DNA of 64,000 nt from an uncultured Carboxylicivirga sp. (GCF_963674565.1 NZ_OY771430.1:2232001-2296000); one strand, 5' to 3'; positions 43,404-53,850 are shown, numbered from the stretch's first letter. Program-made: numbers and translations. The notes: generated by a model not told the origin, from the sequence alone.

Positions 43404-44453
43404 ATGCAAGTACTCAACCGAAAAAAATTAAATCCTGCAATAGCTCTTTACACGGGCAAAGGTCAACAAGAAAACATCAGCATTCAACTTTTTGATTACA
43501 ATGCAGAAGGGTATACCGAAGATGTTGAGTACGATTACAAATCAGTAAAAGAATTTGCAAAGGATCATCAATCGCACTGGCTCAATATTCATGGAATACA
43601 CGAACCAGAAATCATCCAGTATATTTGTAACCAATTGGGTATTCATCAGCTTGCCTTGCAAGACATTCTTGATATTAACCAAAGACCTAAGTTCCAGCAG
43701 TACGATGATTATTGGTTCTTTTCATTAAAATCCATCCTGCCATCAGATAATAACCATGTTAACCTGGAACAAATCAGTTTCATCCTGGGAAGCAATTTTT
43801 TGGTATCATTTCAGGAGAAAAAAGCTGATCACTTCGACCATATTCGTGAACGTATCAGACAGGATATTGGAATTGTTCGTCAGCGTGGTACCGATTACTT
43901 ACTCTATCTACTATTAGAATCAATTTTGGATAACTATTTTAAAACCATTGCTAAAATTGAAGAGAAAGTAAATGATATAGCCATCACATCCAAAAAAGTT
44001 GACCTAAGTCCAGATCTTCTGGAATATATCGAATCATTCAAACGTCAGATTTACCAGATCAAACGCACGGTGACTCCAATCAAAGATTTTGTGGCAATGA
44101 TTGAACGTGAAGAATTTTTGATGATAGAACCCAAGCATGTTAAATATTATTTTGAGATTAAAGACCTGTGCCTGACATTAATTGACGAATGCGAACAGAT
44201 TAATATTCGATTAGAAAGTAATATCAACCTGTTCTTTTCTGTTCAGGGAGATCGAATGAATCAGGTAATGAAAACCCTTACCATTGTAGCAACATTCTTC
44301 ATTCCACTTACTTTTGTTGCCGGTATTTATGGCATGAACTTCACAAACATGCCCGAACTAGGTTGGAAATATGGCTACCTGAGTGTTTGGATATTGATGA
44401 TTGCCCTTACCATTGTGATGATTATATATTTCAGAAGGAAGAGATGGTTTTAA
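43404..44453 (+). CDS. corA: CorA-family magnesium/cobalt transporter
   Basis: A 349-residue CorA channel. The large N-terminal cytoplasmic domain (about 1-285) with long coiled helices (LLESILDNYFKTIAKIEEKVNDI..., ESFKRQIYQIKRTVTPIKDF) leads to two membrane helices near the end; helix 1 finishes in YGMNF, the CorA selectivity motif, followed by the acidic loop and helix 2, then a basic tail (RRKRWF). CorA is a pentamer letting Mg2+ (also Co2+, Ni2+) into the cell. It is a single-gene unit with its own promoter element and a strong terminator. Confidence 0.93.
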   Translation: MQVLNRKKLNPAIALYTGKGQQENISIQLFDYNAEGYTEDVEYDYKSVKEFAKDHQSHWLNIHGIHEPEIIQYICNQLGIHQLALQDILDINQRPKFQQYDDYWFFSLKSILPSDNNHVNLEQISFILGSNFLVSFQEKKADHFDHIRERIRQDIGIVRQRGTDYLLYLLLESILDNYFKTIAKIEEKVNDIAITSKKVDLSPDLLEYIESFKRQIYQIKRTVTPIKDFVAMIEREEFLMIEPKHVKYYFEIKDLCLTLIDECEQINIRLESNINLFFSVQGDRMNQVMKTLTIVATFFIPLTFVAGIYGMNFTNMPELGWKYGYLSVWILMIALTIVMIIYFRRKRWF

Positions 44454-44491
44454 CTTTAACAGCTTAGAACTCTTTATCTATTAAAATTAAG

Positions 44492-44523
44492 AAAGGCCAT
44501 TCCGTTTTATCAGAATGGCCTTT
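44492..44523. terminator. Bidirectional terminator between corA and the pectate-lyase gene
   Basis: AAAGGCCATTC (44492-44502) pairs perfectly with GAATGGCCTTT (44513-44523) over a 10-base loop, giving an 11-base stem that serves the converging genes. Confidence 0.88.
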
Positions 44524-44550
44524 GCATTTGAAGCAACAATTCTTAACTAT

Positions 44551-47500
44551 CTAATTTTTAACAATTTTAATAATCTTAGGCTGTTTTTTGTCAGCAATAA
44601 TTTCAACCAGATAAAATCCAGACTTTAAGTGATCCATCTTAATAGTTATCTCACTTACATCCTTTTGACTTACTTTAATCAATTCCTGACCTGTTAAAGT
44701 CAGAATTCTTGTTGTAATATTTACATATGTTTGATCTGGAATAATGCTTAAAATATCATCAACCGGATTAGGATAAATTTGAATATCTGATAAAACTGAA
44801 TCATCTACTCCAGTTGAAGCAACCACTGATAAAACACCATTGTCAAACTGCCACTCAAGCCCATCACCAGGAATTGCAGGAATAATCTCCTGAAAAGTTC
44901 CTGAATAACTTGAACCTGTGAAAAGCGTAAAAGAGTCACCCGCACTTAATTGACCTGTGATGTTCAGATTCAATATGCCATTATAAGTTACACCAGCTGT
45001 ACAACTAACTCTGTCATATGTCATCGAAGTAGCATTAATATCCATGTTGGCAGTACTTCCACTGTTCAAATTTAAGCTGGCCACCCTGAAAGTTGCTATA
45101 CTCTCATCACCAGGCTCCAATGATGCACCTGACCTTACAATAACTGTCCCGTATAAACGACCCGTCCCAGCCAAAGTTCCACCTTCCACAGTAGTATAGC
45201 CATACGATGTTTGTGTTCCGTTAATAATCAGTTTACCATCGGTAACTCGTGTTGTTCCGGCATACGTATTATAACCTGTTAATCGCCAATACCCGATTCC
45301 TTCCTTAACAATACTTGTTGTTCCATTGTACTTGTAATTCGAACACTCATTATTGATAACACCGTTAAAAGTTTCGTCTGTTCCGGCACCACCAACTACC
45401 CATGTCATGGTAGCTGCATTGTTTTGCTTATCAGCTCCCGATAATTTGGTTCCTATGTCACCTGATAAACCACCCAAACGCATGGTACTGGCATTTTTCC
45501 AACAAATTACTTTAGTTGTTCCGGTTGTCATTAATCTTCCATTAGGTATACCATTTGTATTATTCAACATCAACTGATTGCCATCGCTGGTTGTTCCTAA
45601 ACCATTGGCATATAAAGTACCACTGAACTGCGACCAATCACCTTGAATGTATTCACGAACGTAATAAATATCGTAATTAAGAATACCCTGACCACTAACA
45701 TTACCTTTGAGGTAGCAGGTTCTGTCCATTTGGAAATAACTGGTTGTATTACCTTCAACCTCCATATCAAAAGTATAGGTTTCATAATTGGCACTCTCTC
45801 CACCCCATAGTTTTAATCTTCCACCACCGAGAACAACCTTGCCCGATGTTCCCATACCAGCAGTATTTGTAAGAGACGTCATACCATTTAATTCCAATGT
45901 TCCGCCAACAATCGCTGTTTGACCTATATATGGATTCTCTTTTGTTAAAACCAGGTTTCCATCGCCTGATTTTATCAAACTACCCTGTCCTCCAATATTA
46001 CCAGCAATGGTAACAGTAGAACTAATGTTTCTGACTGAGAATTCAGTTGCTTCATCCAAAGCAACACTGCGATCTGTAGAAACCGATGCTCCCGTATAAT
46101 CGATCTTTCCTCCTAACCATACCCAGTTAAAATCATAGTTCTGAGATGTACCGATGGAACTTGCTATTCCACCATTAGCCAAAGTGCTAATTTCCATAAC
46201 TCCATCATGAATCACAGTTGCTCCGGTGTAATTATTACTACCGGTTAATGTTAATGTTCCTGATCCTGTTTTATTCATTGAAGTTGTTCCTGCAATCGCA
46301 CTTCCTGAGAATGTATAGTTATTATCAGCATTCACAACAATAGCAGCAGGCTGAACTTCCTCTGAAACATTGATTACCTGATCTCCTTCCATCGTTGCAA
46401 AAAGCACAGAACTATTATTGGTATAACTTACTTGCCCACCATCAGCCAACCAGTTAGCTGTAGCAGTATTCCAATTCTGATTTTCATTTCCATTCCAGCT
46501 CATATCTTCTTCAAAAGTATCGATATCCAACACTTCTACCGGAACAGGCTTTGTTTTGCATGTTAACACTGTCGAATACTCGGATTCAATGCTCCCGTTG
46601 AACGCTTTTACTCTAAATACACCTTCCTCTTCGGGTTGTAAATCAGAAATTGTAAATACGAACTCATTGACATTTGTAACTCCTATCTGAGTATAAACAC
46701 CGTTTATTTGCCGTTCGATAATATAGCCATCTTCCTGTTCTGAATAGTCGTACCATTCCAAGGTAAGAGATGTTTGTGTTGAAGAGGCCAAACGAAGATT
46801 TAAAGGCTTTCGCAGATAGGCCTGAGTATGTGTAACATCAATACTATTAATGTAATTCTCAAGATTTGTATAACCATTCGCTGCCAAACTCATTGCATCA
46901 GAGGCTGAGCTGGCATTCAAACCATTGTCAGTCTCCCACCAATCAGGCATGCCATCACCATCTGTATCAATTCTGCTTTCACCAGTCCATAAATTCCAAC
47001 CGTCAGGGGCCCCAAACGGAAGTTCTTCTTCTGAGGTAATGATTTTACCCATCTCTCCAAGCGACTTCACCTCATTAACCAAATAATAATCAACATAATC
47101 GCGACAAGGTAAAGATGCCCCAACATCAGGCAATAACGATGCATATACTTCCTGAGAACTGACAGTGGGTAAAACCGGATAGTCGAATCGCTCATCCATA
47201 AAAGTGGGACCACCCGCATAATCTGAATATGGTACCAGAGCACCATTCAGATTTCCGTCTTTATCTCCATCATACCAGTTATCATCGGCATAAATATTAA
47301 AATTAGCATTGGCTCCGCTTAAAGGAACATTCCCATCATCAGGACCTTTGATAAAATAATTACTGACACAATTGGCATATGATAATCCTTCAGAATCTCC
47401 TCCCATGATATACGCAGCACTACGCCAATTGTAAACCATATTATTAACATATTGGTTTACACCTTTTATCTTATTATTTCGTGTATCATTATCAACATAA

Positions 47501-48117
47501 AGATTTCGGTATAATGTTACACCGCCATTTGTCTGAATCAATCCACCGGCAGAATGGCTCATCAAACCTTGCGCTATAATACAATTCTGAATAGTTATAT
47601 TGGTTGGTTCAGTTCCCTTGCCATCCCAGCTTACTGAGAAAGTCTCATCGCGTCCCCAGGATATTGAGCAGTGATCAAAAATCATGTTTGAGCCATTGGC
47701 AACACCCAGAGCATCTTTACCACTATCGCCATACTTCTCTCCCATCCGGAACTTCATATAACGGCAAATACTATTATCAGCTCCTGAAAACGAAACCCTG
47801 TTTCCATAAACAGTTATACCTTCGCCCGGGGCAGTCTGACCAGCTAAATATATGTTTGATTTAGCAATGAGCACAGAGTTTAATTTAATAACTCCAGCCA
47901 CATCAAATACAATAATTCGATTACTCTGACTCATTGCATCTCGTAAAGAGCCTGTTCCTGAATCATTCAGATTAGTCACATGATAAACAGAACCATACCG
48001 GCCACCAACGGAATACTTTCCGAATCCTTCAGCTCCGGGAAAGGCCAATTGTTGACCATTAACTGAAAGAAATAACATTGAGGCCTGCAAAAGTAGAAAT
48101 AGGTAGATTTTTTTCAT
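44551..48117 (-). CDS. Secreted pectate-lyase-like protein with PATR repeats and T9SS domain
   Basis: An 1188-residue surface protein. After a signal peptide (1-21) comes a right-handed beta-helix of the pectate lyase type (about 24-420): AFPGAEGFGKYSVGGRYGSVYHVTNLNDSGTGSLRDA, FDVAGVI and FDHCSISWGRDE are the usual blocks. A calcium-type motif (DTDGDGMPDWWE, 384-395) follows, then a fibronectin-like domain (about 430-525). The long central region has three passenger-type (PATR) repeats, GSGTLTLTGSNNYTGATV near 618, GDGNLVLTKENPYIGQTA near 718 and GIGYWRLTGYNTYAGTTR near 940. The C-terminus is a type A T9SS domain (about 1108-1188). It probably cleaves pectin or a related uronan at the cell surface; substrate not proven. 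Monocistronic. Confidence 0.88.
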   Translation of the reverse strand: MKKIYLFLLLQASMLFLSVNGQQLAFPGAEGFGKYSVGGRYGSVYHVTNLNDSGTGSLRDAMSQSNRIIVFDVAGVIKLNSVLIAKSNIYLAGQTAPGEGITVYGNRVSFSGADNSICRYMKFRMGEKYGDSGKDALGVANGSNMIFDHCSISWGRDETFSVSWDGKGTEPTNITIQNCIIAQGLMSHSAGGLIQTNGGVTLYRNLYVDNDTRNNKIKGVNQYVNNMVYNWRSAAYIMGGDSEGLSYANCVSNYFIKGPDDGNVPLSGANANFNIYADDNWYDGDKDGNLNGALVPYSDYAGGPTFMDERFDYPVLPTVSSQEVYASLLPDVGASLPCRDYVDYYLVNEVKSLGEMGKIITSEEELPFGAPDGWNLWTGESRIDTDGDGMPDWWETDNGLNASSASDAMSLAANGYTNLENYINSIDVTHTQAYLRKPLNLRLASSTQTSLTLEWYDYSEQEDGYIIERQINGVYTQIGVTNVNEFVFTISDLQPEEEGVFRVKAFNGSIESEYSTVLTCKTKPVPVEVLDIDTFEEDMSWNGNENQNWNTATANWLADGGQVSYTNNSSVLFATMEGDQVINVSEEVQPAAIVVNADNNYTFSGSAIAGTTSMNKTGSGTLTLTGSNNYTGATVIHDGVMEISTLANGGIASSIGTSQNYDFNWVWLGGKIDYTGASVSTDRSVALDEATEFSVRNISSTVTIAGNIGGQGSLIKSGDGNLVLTKENPYIGQTAIVGGTLELNGMTSLTNTAGMGTSGKVVLGGGRLKLWGGESANYETYTFDMEVEGNTTSYFQMDRTCYLKGNVSGQGILNYDIYYVREYIQGDWSQFSGTLYANGLGTTSDGNQLMLNNTNGIPNGRLMTTGTTKVICWKNASTMRLGGLSGDIGTKLSGADKQNNAATMTWVVGGAGTDETFNGVINNECSNYKYNGTTSIVKEGIGYWRLTGYNTYAGTTRVTDGKLIINGTQTSYGYTTVEGGTLAGTGRLYGTVIVRSGASLEPGDESIATFRVASLNLNSGSTANMDINATSMTYDRVSCTAGVTYNGILNLNITGQLSAGDSFTLFTGSSYSGTFQEIIPAIPGDGLEWQFDNGVLSVVASTGVDDSVLSDIQIYPNPVDDILSIIPDQTYVNITTRILTLTGQELIKVSQKDVSEITIKMDHLKSGFYLVEIIADKKQPKIIKIVKN

Positions 48118-48230
48118 TGGAAATTTGTTAGCTTAGATTACAATCAAACATACTTATTTCCTAAAATCTTTAGTTGTCAATCCATTTTTAAACATGGAAA
48201 ATTGTTCATATTCTACCTTATTTCAAACAT

Positions 48231-49169
48231 TCATCTCCCATTCAAACCGAGGCCTCTGGCCTTTAACTCCATTGGCATTATGCAGCTATAAACAAACCGG
48301 TTAACCGGAACATCAATTCCATATTTCTGAGCAAGTTTCACAACAATTCCGTTCTGATAATCAATCTCAGATGGTTTGCCTTCCCATACATCCCTTGTTA
48401 AAGAAGAAGTGGATTTATATGGAAAGGAATCAATAAAAGAAACCGTTTTATCAATAAAATCAGGTTTAATATTTACACCCTTCTTTTGTGATAAGTCATA
48501 TACCTCATTTAACAAACTAATCATCATCTGACGTGTTTCTTTTAATTCACACATTTCACCATAAGTTGTTTTTGTTACAGCAAGCAACGCACTTACACAA
48601 ATAGAGATGAACTTTTTCCAAACATCTGCTTCTATGTCTCTTGAGGCCTTACTGGCAATACCTGCTTCATCAAAAAGTTGATTTAAAATATCTACCCGAG
48701 AACTCTGCACTTTATTCGTTTCACCAAAAACAATTTCAGGCTTTACTCCAAAATGATTAATCACACCAGGAGCCTCAATTTTACTGATAATCCGACAAAG
48801 GCCATTTAATACATGGGAAGGATCAATCACCTCACATAATTCTTCAGCAGCTAAAACTCCATTTTGCAGCGGTAAAATCATTGTATCAGAATGAATAATT
48901 TTATTGATATCCTCGCGAATTTCCTTTATCTGCCATGCTTTAACAGCTGTAATAATTAAATCAGGATTTTTAATATCCAGGATATTATCAGTTGCAGCAA
49001 TATCTTCCACTCGAAAATCGCCATCAATACTTTTTACCTTCAGTCCATTTTTTTGTATCGCTTTAAGATGTTCTCCCCTGGCAACAAATGTCACCTTATT
49101 TCCAGCCTGTGCCAGTTTAGCCCCAAAATATCCTCCTACTCCTCCGGTTCCTATTATAGCTATATGCAT
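48231..49169 (-). CDS. 2-dehydropantoate 2-reductase-like (PanE/ApbA family)
   Basis: A 312-residue ketopantoate reductase family protein. The NADPH loop GTGGVGGYFGAKLAQAG is at the start, VTFVARGEHL and ITAVKAWQI follow, and ILPLQNGV contains the conserved Asn region; the C-terminal helical domain has KFISICVSALLAVTKTTYGEM (Lys-type catalytic residue region) and SEIDYQNGIVVKLAQKYGIDVPVNR. PanE reduces ketopantoate to pantoate for coenzyme A, but many paralogs in this family have other substrates, so no gene symbol is given. It has a good promoter on the minus strand and no operon partner. Confidence 0.85.
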   Translation of the reverse strand: MHIAIIGTGGVGGYFGAKLAQAGNKVTFVARGEHLKAIQKNGLKVKSIDGDFRVEDIAATDNILDIKNPDLIITAVKAWQIKEIREDINKIIHSDTMILPLQNGVLAAEELCEVIDPSHVLNGLCRIISKIEAPGVINHFGVKPEIVFGETNKVQSSRVDILNQLFDEAGIASKASRDIEADVWKKFISICVSALLAVTKTTYGEMCELKETRQMMISLLNEVYDLSQKKGVNIKPDFIDKTVSFIDSFPYKSTSSLTRDVWEGKPSEIDYQNGIVVKLAQKYGIDVPVNRFVYSCIMPMELKARGLGLNGR

Positions 49170-49197
49170 GATAAATGTCGATGTTAGTTTACTATAA

Positions 49198-49230
49198 CAA
49201 AAATAACAGAGTGATTTTTATAAACACAAA
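49198..49230 (-). promoter_or_regulatory. Bacteroidota sigma-A-type promoter of the PanE-like gene
   Basis: On the minus strand TTTG (49230-49227), a 21-base spacer and TATTTTTG (49205-49198) fit the consensus exactly, 28 bases before the ATG. Confidence 0.7.
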
Positions 49231-49312
49231 TAAATAGCACATATGAACCTTCATATTTTAGTTTTGTTGATGTTTCAAGTACTTTTGCATCTCAAAAATC
49301 AGGAAAGAAAGA

Positions 49313-50503
49313 ATGGAATACAGACGATTCGGGAAAACAAATAAGAATATTAGTGTGATTACATTGGGTGGAATGCGTTTTAAGCATGTATGGGATAACC
49401 CCAGACAGGAGATTCCCTCGGACACTCAGGACCATTGTAATCAATTGGTAGATCAAGCCATTAGAAGTGGAATCAATCATTTTGAAACTGCTTACGGTTA
49501 TATAAAAAGTGAAACTGCTTTTGGTCGGTCATTGAACGACGAACTAAAAATTGATCGCTCTTCTTATTACCTGATGACCAAAGGAAATCCTAATACTGCG
49601 GAAGAAACCCGACGCCTGGTTGAAGAGCAACTAAAAACGCTGAAAACAGATTATTTTGATTTTTACGCATGGCATGGTATTAACACTGACGATTTGTTAA
49701 ATTCTGCGTGCAAATCAGGCGGGCCGGTTGAAGAACTACTTAAAATGAAAGAGGAGGGCATCATTAAACATGTTGGATTTAGTACTCATGCTCCTCTTCA
49801 AACGATTCTAAATGCCATCAATACCGATTATTTCGAATTTGTTAATCTTCACTATTACTATTTCTATCAAGGTAATGAGGCTGCAGTAAAACTAGCTCAG
49901 CAAAAAGATATGGGTGTTTTTATTATTTCACCCAACGACAAAGGTGGTCAGTTATACAAGGCTCCTGAAAAAATAAAAAAAGCAATTCCCAACACAACAC
50001 CTATTCAATGGAATGCGCGATTCTGTTTGAGTAATCCTGCCATTCATACTTTATCGTTTGGAATGACTGAATTAGCCCATTTTGAAGAGATGAAAGGAAT
50101 CTTCCCAACCCATGTTCCATTAAATGAATCTGATCAAGAGATCAAATTCAACCTTGATCAAATGATAAACGATGATCCTTATGCATCTTTTGATGCTTAC
50201 CAACTTGAAGAGGATCCATCGGAACTGGATATCCCCTTGCTTCTTCATTGGCGTAAACTATGGAAATGTTACGATTTGCTTGACTTTGCAAAATATCGCT
50301 ATAAAGAATTGAAGACTCCCAACCATTGGGTACCAGGAGTATATGCAACCCCCGATGCCATCGATAAGATTGATTTCTCCAAAGTCCCGGACAATCTTCC
50401 ATTACGTGAAATGTTGAATGAGCTGCATCATGCATTATACCAAGCTCCAATTGATTTTTCTAATCTTAAAAACTCAAAAATATCACTCGTAAAAAAAGAA
50501 TAG
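49313..50503 (+). CDS. Aldo/keto reductase
   Basis: A 396-residue aldo/keto reductase. The barrel has TLGGMRF at the start, FETAYGYIKSETAFGRSL with the catalytic Asp/Tyr region (here E-T-A-Y-G-Y), YFDFYAWHGI, HVGFSTHAP and FIISPNDKGGQL. The C-terminal 100 residues extend the barrel, as in ferredoxin-linked members, but the expected Cys cluster for a 4Fe-4S centre is not present. It would reduce an aldehyde or ketone with NADPH. TACTTTTG (49280-49287) fits a -7 element 25 bases before the ATG. It is divergent from the PanE-like gene and stands alone. Confidence 0.85.
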   Translation: MEYRRFGKTNKNISVITLGGMRFKHVWDNPRQEIPSDTQDHCNQLVDQAIRSGINHFETAYGYIKSETAFGRSLNDELKIDRSSYYLMTKGNPNTAEETRRLVEEQLKTLKTDYFDFYAWHGINTDDLLNSACKSGGPVEELLKMKEEGIIKHVGFSTHAPLQTILNAINTDYFEFVNLHYYYFYQGNEAAVKLAQQKDMGVFIISPNDKGGQLYKAPEKIKKAIPNTTPIQWNARFCLSNPAIHTLSFGMTELAHFEEMKGIFPTHVPLNESDQEIKFNLDQMINDDPYASFDAYQLEEDPSELDIPLLLHWRKLWKCYDLLDFAKYRYKELKTPNHWVPGVYATPDAIDKIDFSKVPDNLPLREMLNELHHALYQAPIDFSNLKNSKISLVKKE

Positions 50504-50513
50504 TTCTCATAAA

Positions 50514-50561
50514 ATCGACTTAAAACCTTCATTAATCAAAACAATATGAAGTAAAGTCGAT
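50514..50561 (+). terminator. Nested hairpin after the aldo/keto reductase gene
   Basis: Outer arms ATCGACTT (50514-50521) and AAGTCGAT (50554-50561) enclose inner arms CTTCAT (50527-50532) and ATGAAG (50546-50551). It is A/T rich on the 3' side and lies 11 bases after the stop, so it is probably a terminator. Confidence 0.5.
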
Positions 50562-50645
50562 AAATTTAAATACCATTTGATTTTTTTATAATTTTGATGC
50601 CACAAGACATCCCAACGCTGAAAGTATAAATCGAATCATATTTGA

Positions 50646-52070
50646 ATGGTATTAAATCGTCTTGCCAGAAGATTTTATCTTTCTGATAAAGAAACTGATA
50701 AAATTATTCTGGAAAAATATTATCAGTTTCTTCCACAATTAATACTTAAGTATTACAAGGTACTACTACCTTTTATGCTAACAGTATTTATTAGCTACTG
50801 CTTTACAGATCATTACCTTCGTAAAATACCAGAGTTAACGTACACACGTATTCCCGCGATAGTAATGATTATTTTCTTAATGGTTATTCAATATTCACCA
50901 CTTAAGCAAAAAAGAAACCTTGTTGTTACAAGTAATAACCTCTATGTATTAAGTATGTTATTTATGGGAGTAGGAATTATTTCCATCACGATAAAGCATA
51001 ACTTAATAAATCCAGGTATCACAGCTTTTATAATGTTAAATGTTGGTTCATATTTCTTCATAAAAGGCTTTCGTTCTATCCTTTTGGTATATTCTATTCC
51101 ATTAGCCGTCTCCATTTTAGCTTTAGTTTACGGCTTACCTCATTACAAAGTCAAACACGTCGAATTCATCAACCCATTGGTAATATATATTGGAGTTATC
51201 GCTGTTAGTATTCTTAGTGAAAAGGCAAGGTTTAAAGAATTTTACTACAAAACCAAACTGGCTGAAGAAAAAAATCGCACCGATAACCTTTATAAAGAAG
51301 TTGTAAATCAAAATTCCGAACTGATTACTTTAAATAAGGCTAAAAAAGAGGCTTTATCAGAGTTAACTGTGGCAAATACGACCAAGGACAAACTATTCTC
51401 GATCATTGCTCATGATCTGCGTCAACCTTTTTCGGTATTAATTGGACTATCAAAAGTTCTGATTGAAGATCGCAAGTTCTTGACGGAAGAAGATTTAATA
51501 GAATTTCATAAACAAATTCATTTGGCATCTGAGTCAACCTATAAATTGCTTGAGAACCTGCTACATTGGTCAATGACCCAAACTAACTCTTTAGTGTTAA
51601 ATCCTTCATCTTATTCAATTAATGCGCTAATTCAGGAAGTTGTATCTGAAGTATTTCCGTCATCTGAACAGAAGCAGATAGAAATAAAGATTCAACTAAA
51701 AAGTGACGAGCTTGTTTTTGTTGACAGAGATGCATTCATGGCAATTACAAGAAATATTCTTTCAAATGCAATTAAATTCTCTGAGCCAAAAAGTGAGATT
51801 CATATAAGTACATTGATAAAAAATCAAAAGATAGAATTATCAATAAAAGATTATGGATCAGGCATCAATAAAGATACATTAGATAAAATTTCAAATTCAA
51901 TTATTGTTGAATCTAAACCGGGAACCAAAAATGAAAAAGGTACAGGACTTGGCCTAGCACTCTGTCGTGATTTAGTATACAGATCCAAAGGTTCCATTCT
52001 ATTCGAAAGCGAGCCAGGACAAGGAACAACGGTTAGGCTTGAACTGCCCGTCACATCTTATGAGAACTAA
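50646..52070 (+). CDS. Membrane sensor histidine kinase, orphan
   Basis: A 474-residue kinase. The N-terminal half (about 30-195) contains five or six membrane helices and no obvious periplasmic domain, so the sensing is probably within the membrane. A coiled segment leads to the HisKA domain with IAHDLRQPF (His256) and an ATPase domain with NILSNAIKF (N box), DYGSGI (G1) and GTGLGLALCRD (G2), FESEPGQGT. No response regulator is adjacent; its partner is elsewhere. TAATTTTG (50589-50596) may be its -7 element. Confidence 0.88.
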   Translation: MVLNRLARRFYLSDKETDKIILEKYYQFLPQLILKYYKVLLPFMLTVFISYCFTDHYLRKIPELTYTRIPAIVMIIFLMVIQYSPLKQKRNLVVTSNNLYVLSMLFMGVGIISITIKHNLINPGITAFIMLNVGSYFFIKGFRSILLVYSIPLAVSILALVYGLPHYKVKHVEFINPLVIYIGVIAVSILSEKARFKEFYYKTKLAEEKNRTDNLYKEVVNQNSELITLNKAKKEALSELTVANTTKDKLFSIIAHDLRQPFSVLIGLSKVLIEDRKFLTEEDLIEFHKQIHLASESTYKLLENLLHWSMTQTNSLVLNPSSYSINALIQEVVSEVFPSSEQKQIEIKIQLKSDELVFVDRDAFMAITRNILSNAIKFSEPKSEIHISTLIKNQKIELSIKDYGSGINKDTLDKISNSIIVESKPGTKNEKGTGLGLALCRDLVYRSKGSILFESEPGQGTTVRLELPVTSYEN

Positions 52071-52090
52071 TATATTATATCAAAACATGA

Positions 52091-53764
52091 TTACTGCTCT
52101 TCAATACGCAATGATTGATATGCTGTAAATGTTCTTCCATATCGATCTTTAGCCTCTACTTCAATAATATATCTGCCTGCATCAAAATCAGTTCCTATAT
52201 TTGCCTCCCAAATATGATTCGTTTTAGCTGGTCCAATCAATGGAGATCCCGGAAAATCATGTACAGTCAGAGTTGAATCTGCCAACCATACTTTATCCAG
52301 ATTAATTTTTTTAAAGTTTAGCCAACGTTGTGCTATCTTTTCGTAATAAGGATCAAATTTTTCAACCCTTTTCATCTCCTTCCAGTTCGTTTGTCCCTTA
52401 ATCCGATACTTCACTTGGGACTGTTCACAACCTTTAAAGAAATTCACGGTTAGTAATGTTGTATCTGATGAATGTGCAACTACACCCCGTGGCACATATA
52501 TGTTCATTTGATGATCTTCAGCACCTCCGGCAACTTTCCAGTCAATCACATAATCAGTTCCATTGAAATTGACAAAAGCATAACCATTGGGCACTCCATC
52601 CCTCATCATTGTATGTGGTACATCATTTTCGTTACGTAAACCACACCACCAGCTTCCACAGGTTGCTCCAGCATTAAAATGATGATGTGGCGCATTCTGT
52701 TGCCAACTACTATTTGCTGTATTAAAATAATAATTGTTCAATAAATGAGTGTGACCGGAAATTGAAAGAGTGTTTGGAAAATCTTTTAACAAATCAAATA
52801 ATTTATCCTGATCGGCAGAGCGAAAACTTCTTCCCTGTAAATCAAATGGAATATGCATATTGAGCACTACCAAATCTTCTTTGGGAACTTCTTTTAAATA
52901 ATTACTTACAAAAGTTAATTGTTCTGGTCTTAATCCACCTTCATACTTTGTTGAACCCACTTCTTCGTGATGAAGAATATCATCTAAAACGATGAAATGG
53001 ACTTTACCATAAACAAAAGCATAAGTTGAAGGCCCATAAACCCTTTTAAAAGTATCATCAGACTGTTTATCATCGGGTGACATATAATTCACATCATGGT
53101 TACCCATAACATTATACCAAGGAATACCGATCTGATTAATAGTCTCATTTAAAGGTTTATATAAATTCAGATTGTCTCCGACCACATCACCCATTGTCAT
53201 CCCGAATAATATATCATTTTTATCTACCAATTCTGTTATGATATCCTCAGCTAAAAAATCAACCTGCTCTAAATTATATGGTTGAGTATCACCAAAAACA
53301 AGAACTTTAAATACGTCTGATTCTTGTTTTGGATATAATGGAAAATTAATCAAATTGGGTAATTCCCCAGTAGGTTCTATACCTTTAAATTTATAATTAT
53401 CTGGTGATCCTTTTTCTTTACGTAGATAATAAAACTGAGGTAAGTTATATTCATTCAAAGGAGTCATCCACCCGGCAGGTTTTATTACAAAAATGACTGC
53501 ATCATCCGATACTGGTATTTCGTATTTTCCTTTCTTATCGGTTTTTACAATATCAATTCCATTTGATACCAACACACCTCCTATTCCCTTCTCGCTGTTA
53601 TCTTTTACCCCATTCTGATTTGCATCATTAAAAATGAAACCTTTGGCTTGTAGAACAGATTTAGTTTCTTGGTTGCTATCTGACGCAGCTATATTTTCTT
53701 TTTCCTGACCTACAACAAATGATAACACAAAAGAAAATGCAATAATTAATTTAATATATTTCAT
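52091..53764 (-). CDS. Exported calcineurin-like metallophosphoesterase with N- and C-terminal beta domains
   Basis: A 557-residue secreted enzyme (start MKYIKLIIAF, signal peptide to about 20). An N-terminal SdrD-like/CarboxypepD-type domain (GFIFNDANQNGVKDNSEKGIGG) is followed by the metallophosphatase core: VFGDTQ, GMTMGDVVGD, VMGNHDVN and ISGHTHLLNN provide the metal ligands. The C-terminal part (about 400-557) is the extra domain of the MetallophosC type. It would hydrolyse phosphate esters outside the cell; the substrate is unknown. A TTG 36 bases upstream extends the frame but without a signal-peptide-like start, so the ATG is preferred. It converges on the orphan kinase gene. Confidence 0.87.
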   Translation of the reverse strand: MKYIKLIIAFSFVLSFVVGQEKENIAASDSNQETKSVLQAKGFIFNDANQNGVKDNSEKGIGGVLVSNGIDIVKTDKKGKYEIPVSDDAVIFVIKPAGWMTPLNEYNLPQFYYLRKEKGSPDNYKFKGIEPTGELPNLINFPLYPKQESDVFKVLVFGDTQPYNLEQVDFLAEDIITELVDKNDILFGMTMGDVVGDNLNLYKPLNETINQIGIPWYNVMGNHDVNYMSPDDKQSDDTFKRVYGPSTYAFVYGKVHFIVLDDILHHEEVGSTKYEGGLRPEQLTFVSNYLKEVPKEDLVVLNMHIPFDLQGRSFRSADQDKLFDLLKDFPNTLSISGHTHLLNNYYFNTANSSWQQNAPHHHFNAGATCGSWWCGLRNENDVPHTMMRDGVPNGYAFVNFNGTDYVIDWKVAGGAEDHQMNIYVPRGVVAHSSDTTLLTVNFFKGCEQSQVKYRIKGQTNWKEMKRVEKFDPYYEKIAQRWLNFKKINLDKVWLADSTLTVHDFPGSPLIGPAKTNHIWEANIGTDFDAGRYIIEVEAKDRYGRTFTAYQSLRIEEQ

Positions 53765-53850
53765 AATGAACTGTAATTGACAATAATGCAAATTACACAA
53801 TATGAATCAACTATTTATGAATTATAGCTTATTAAATTGTAAAAATCACA

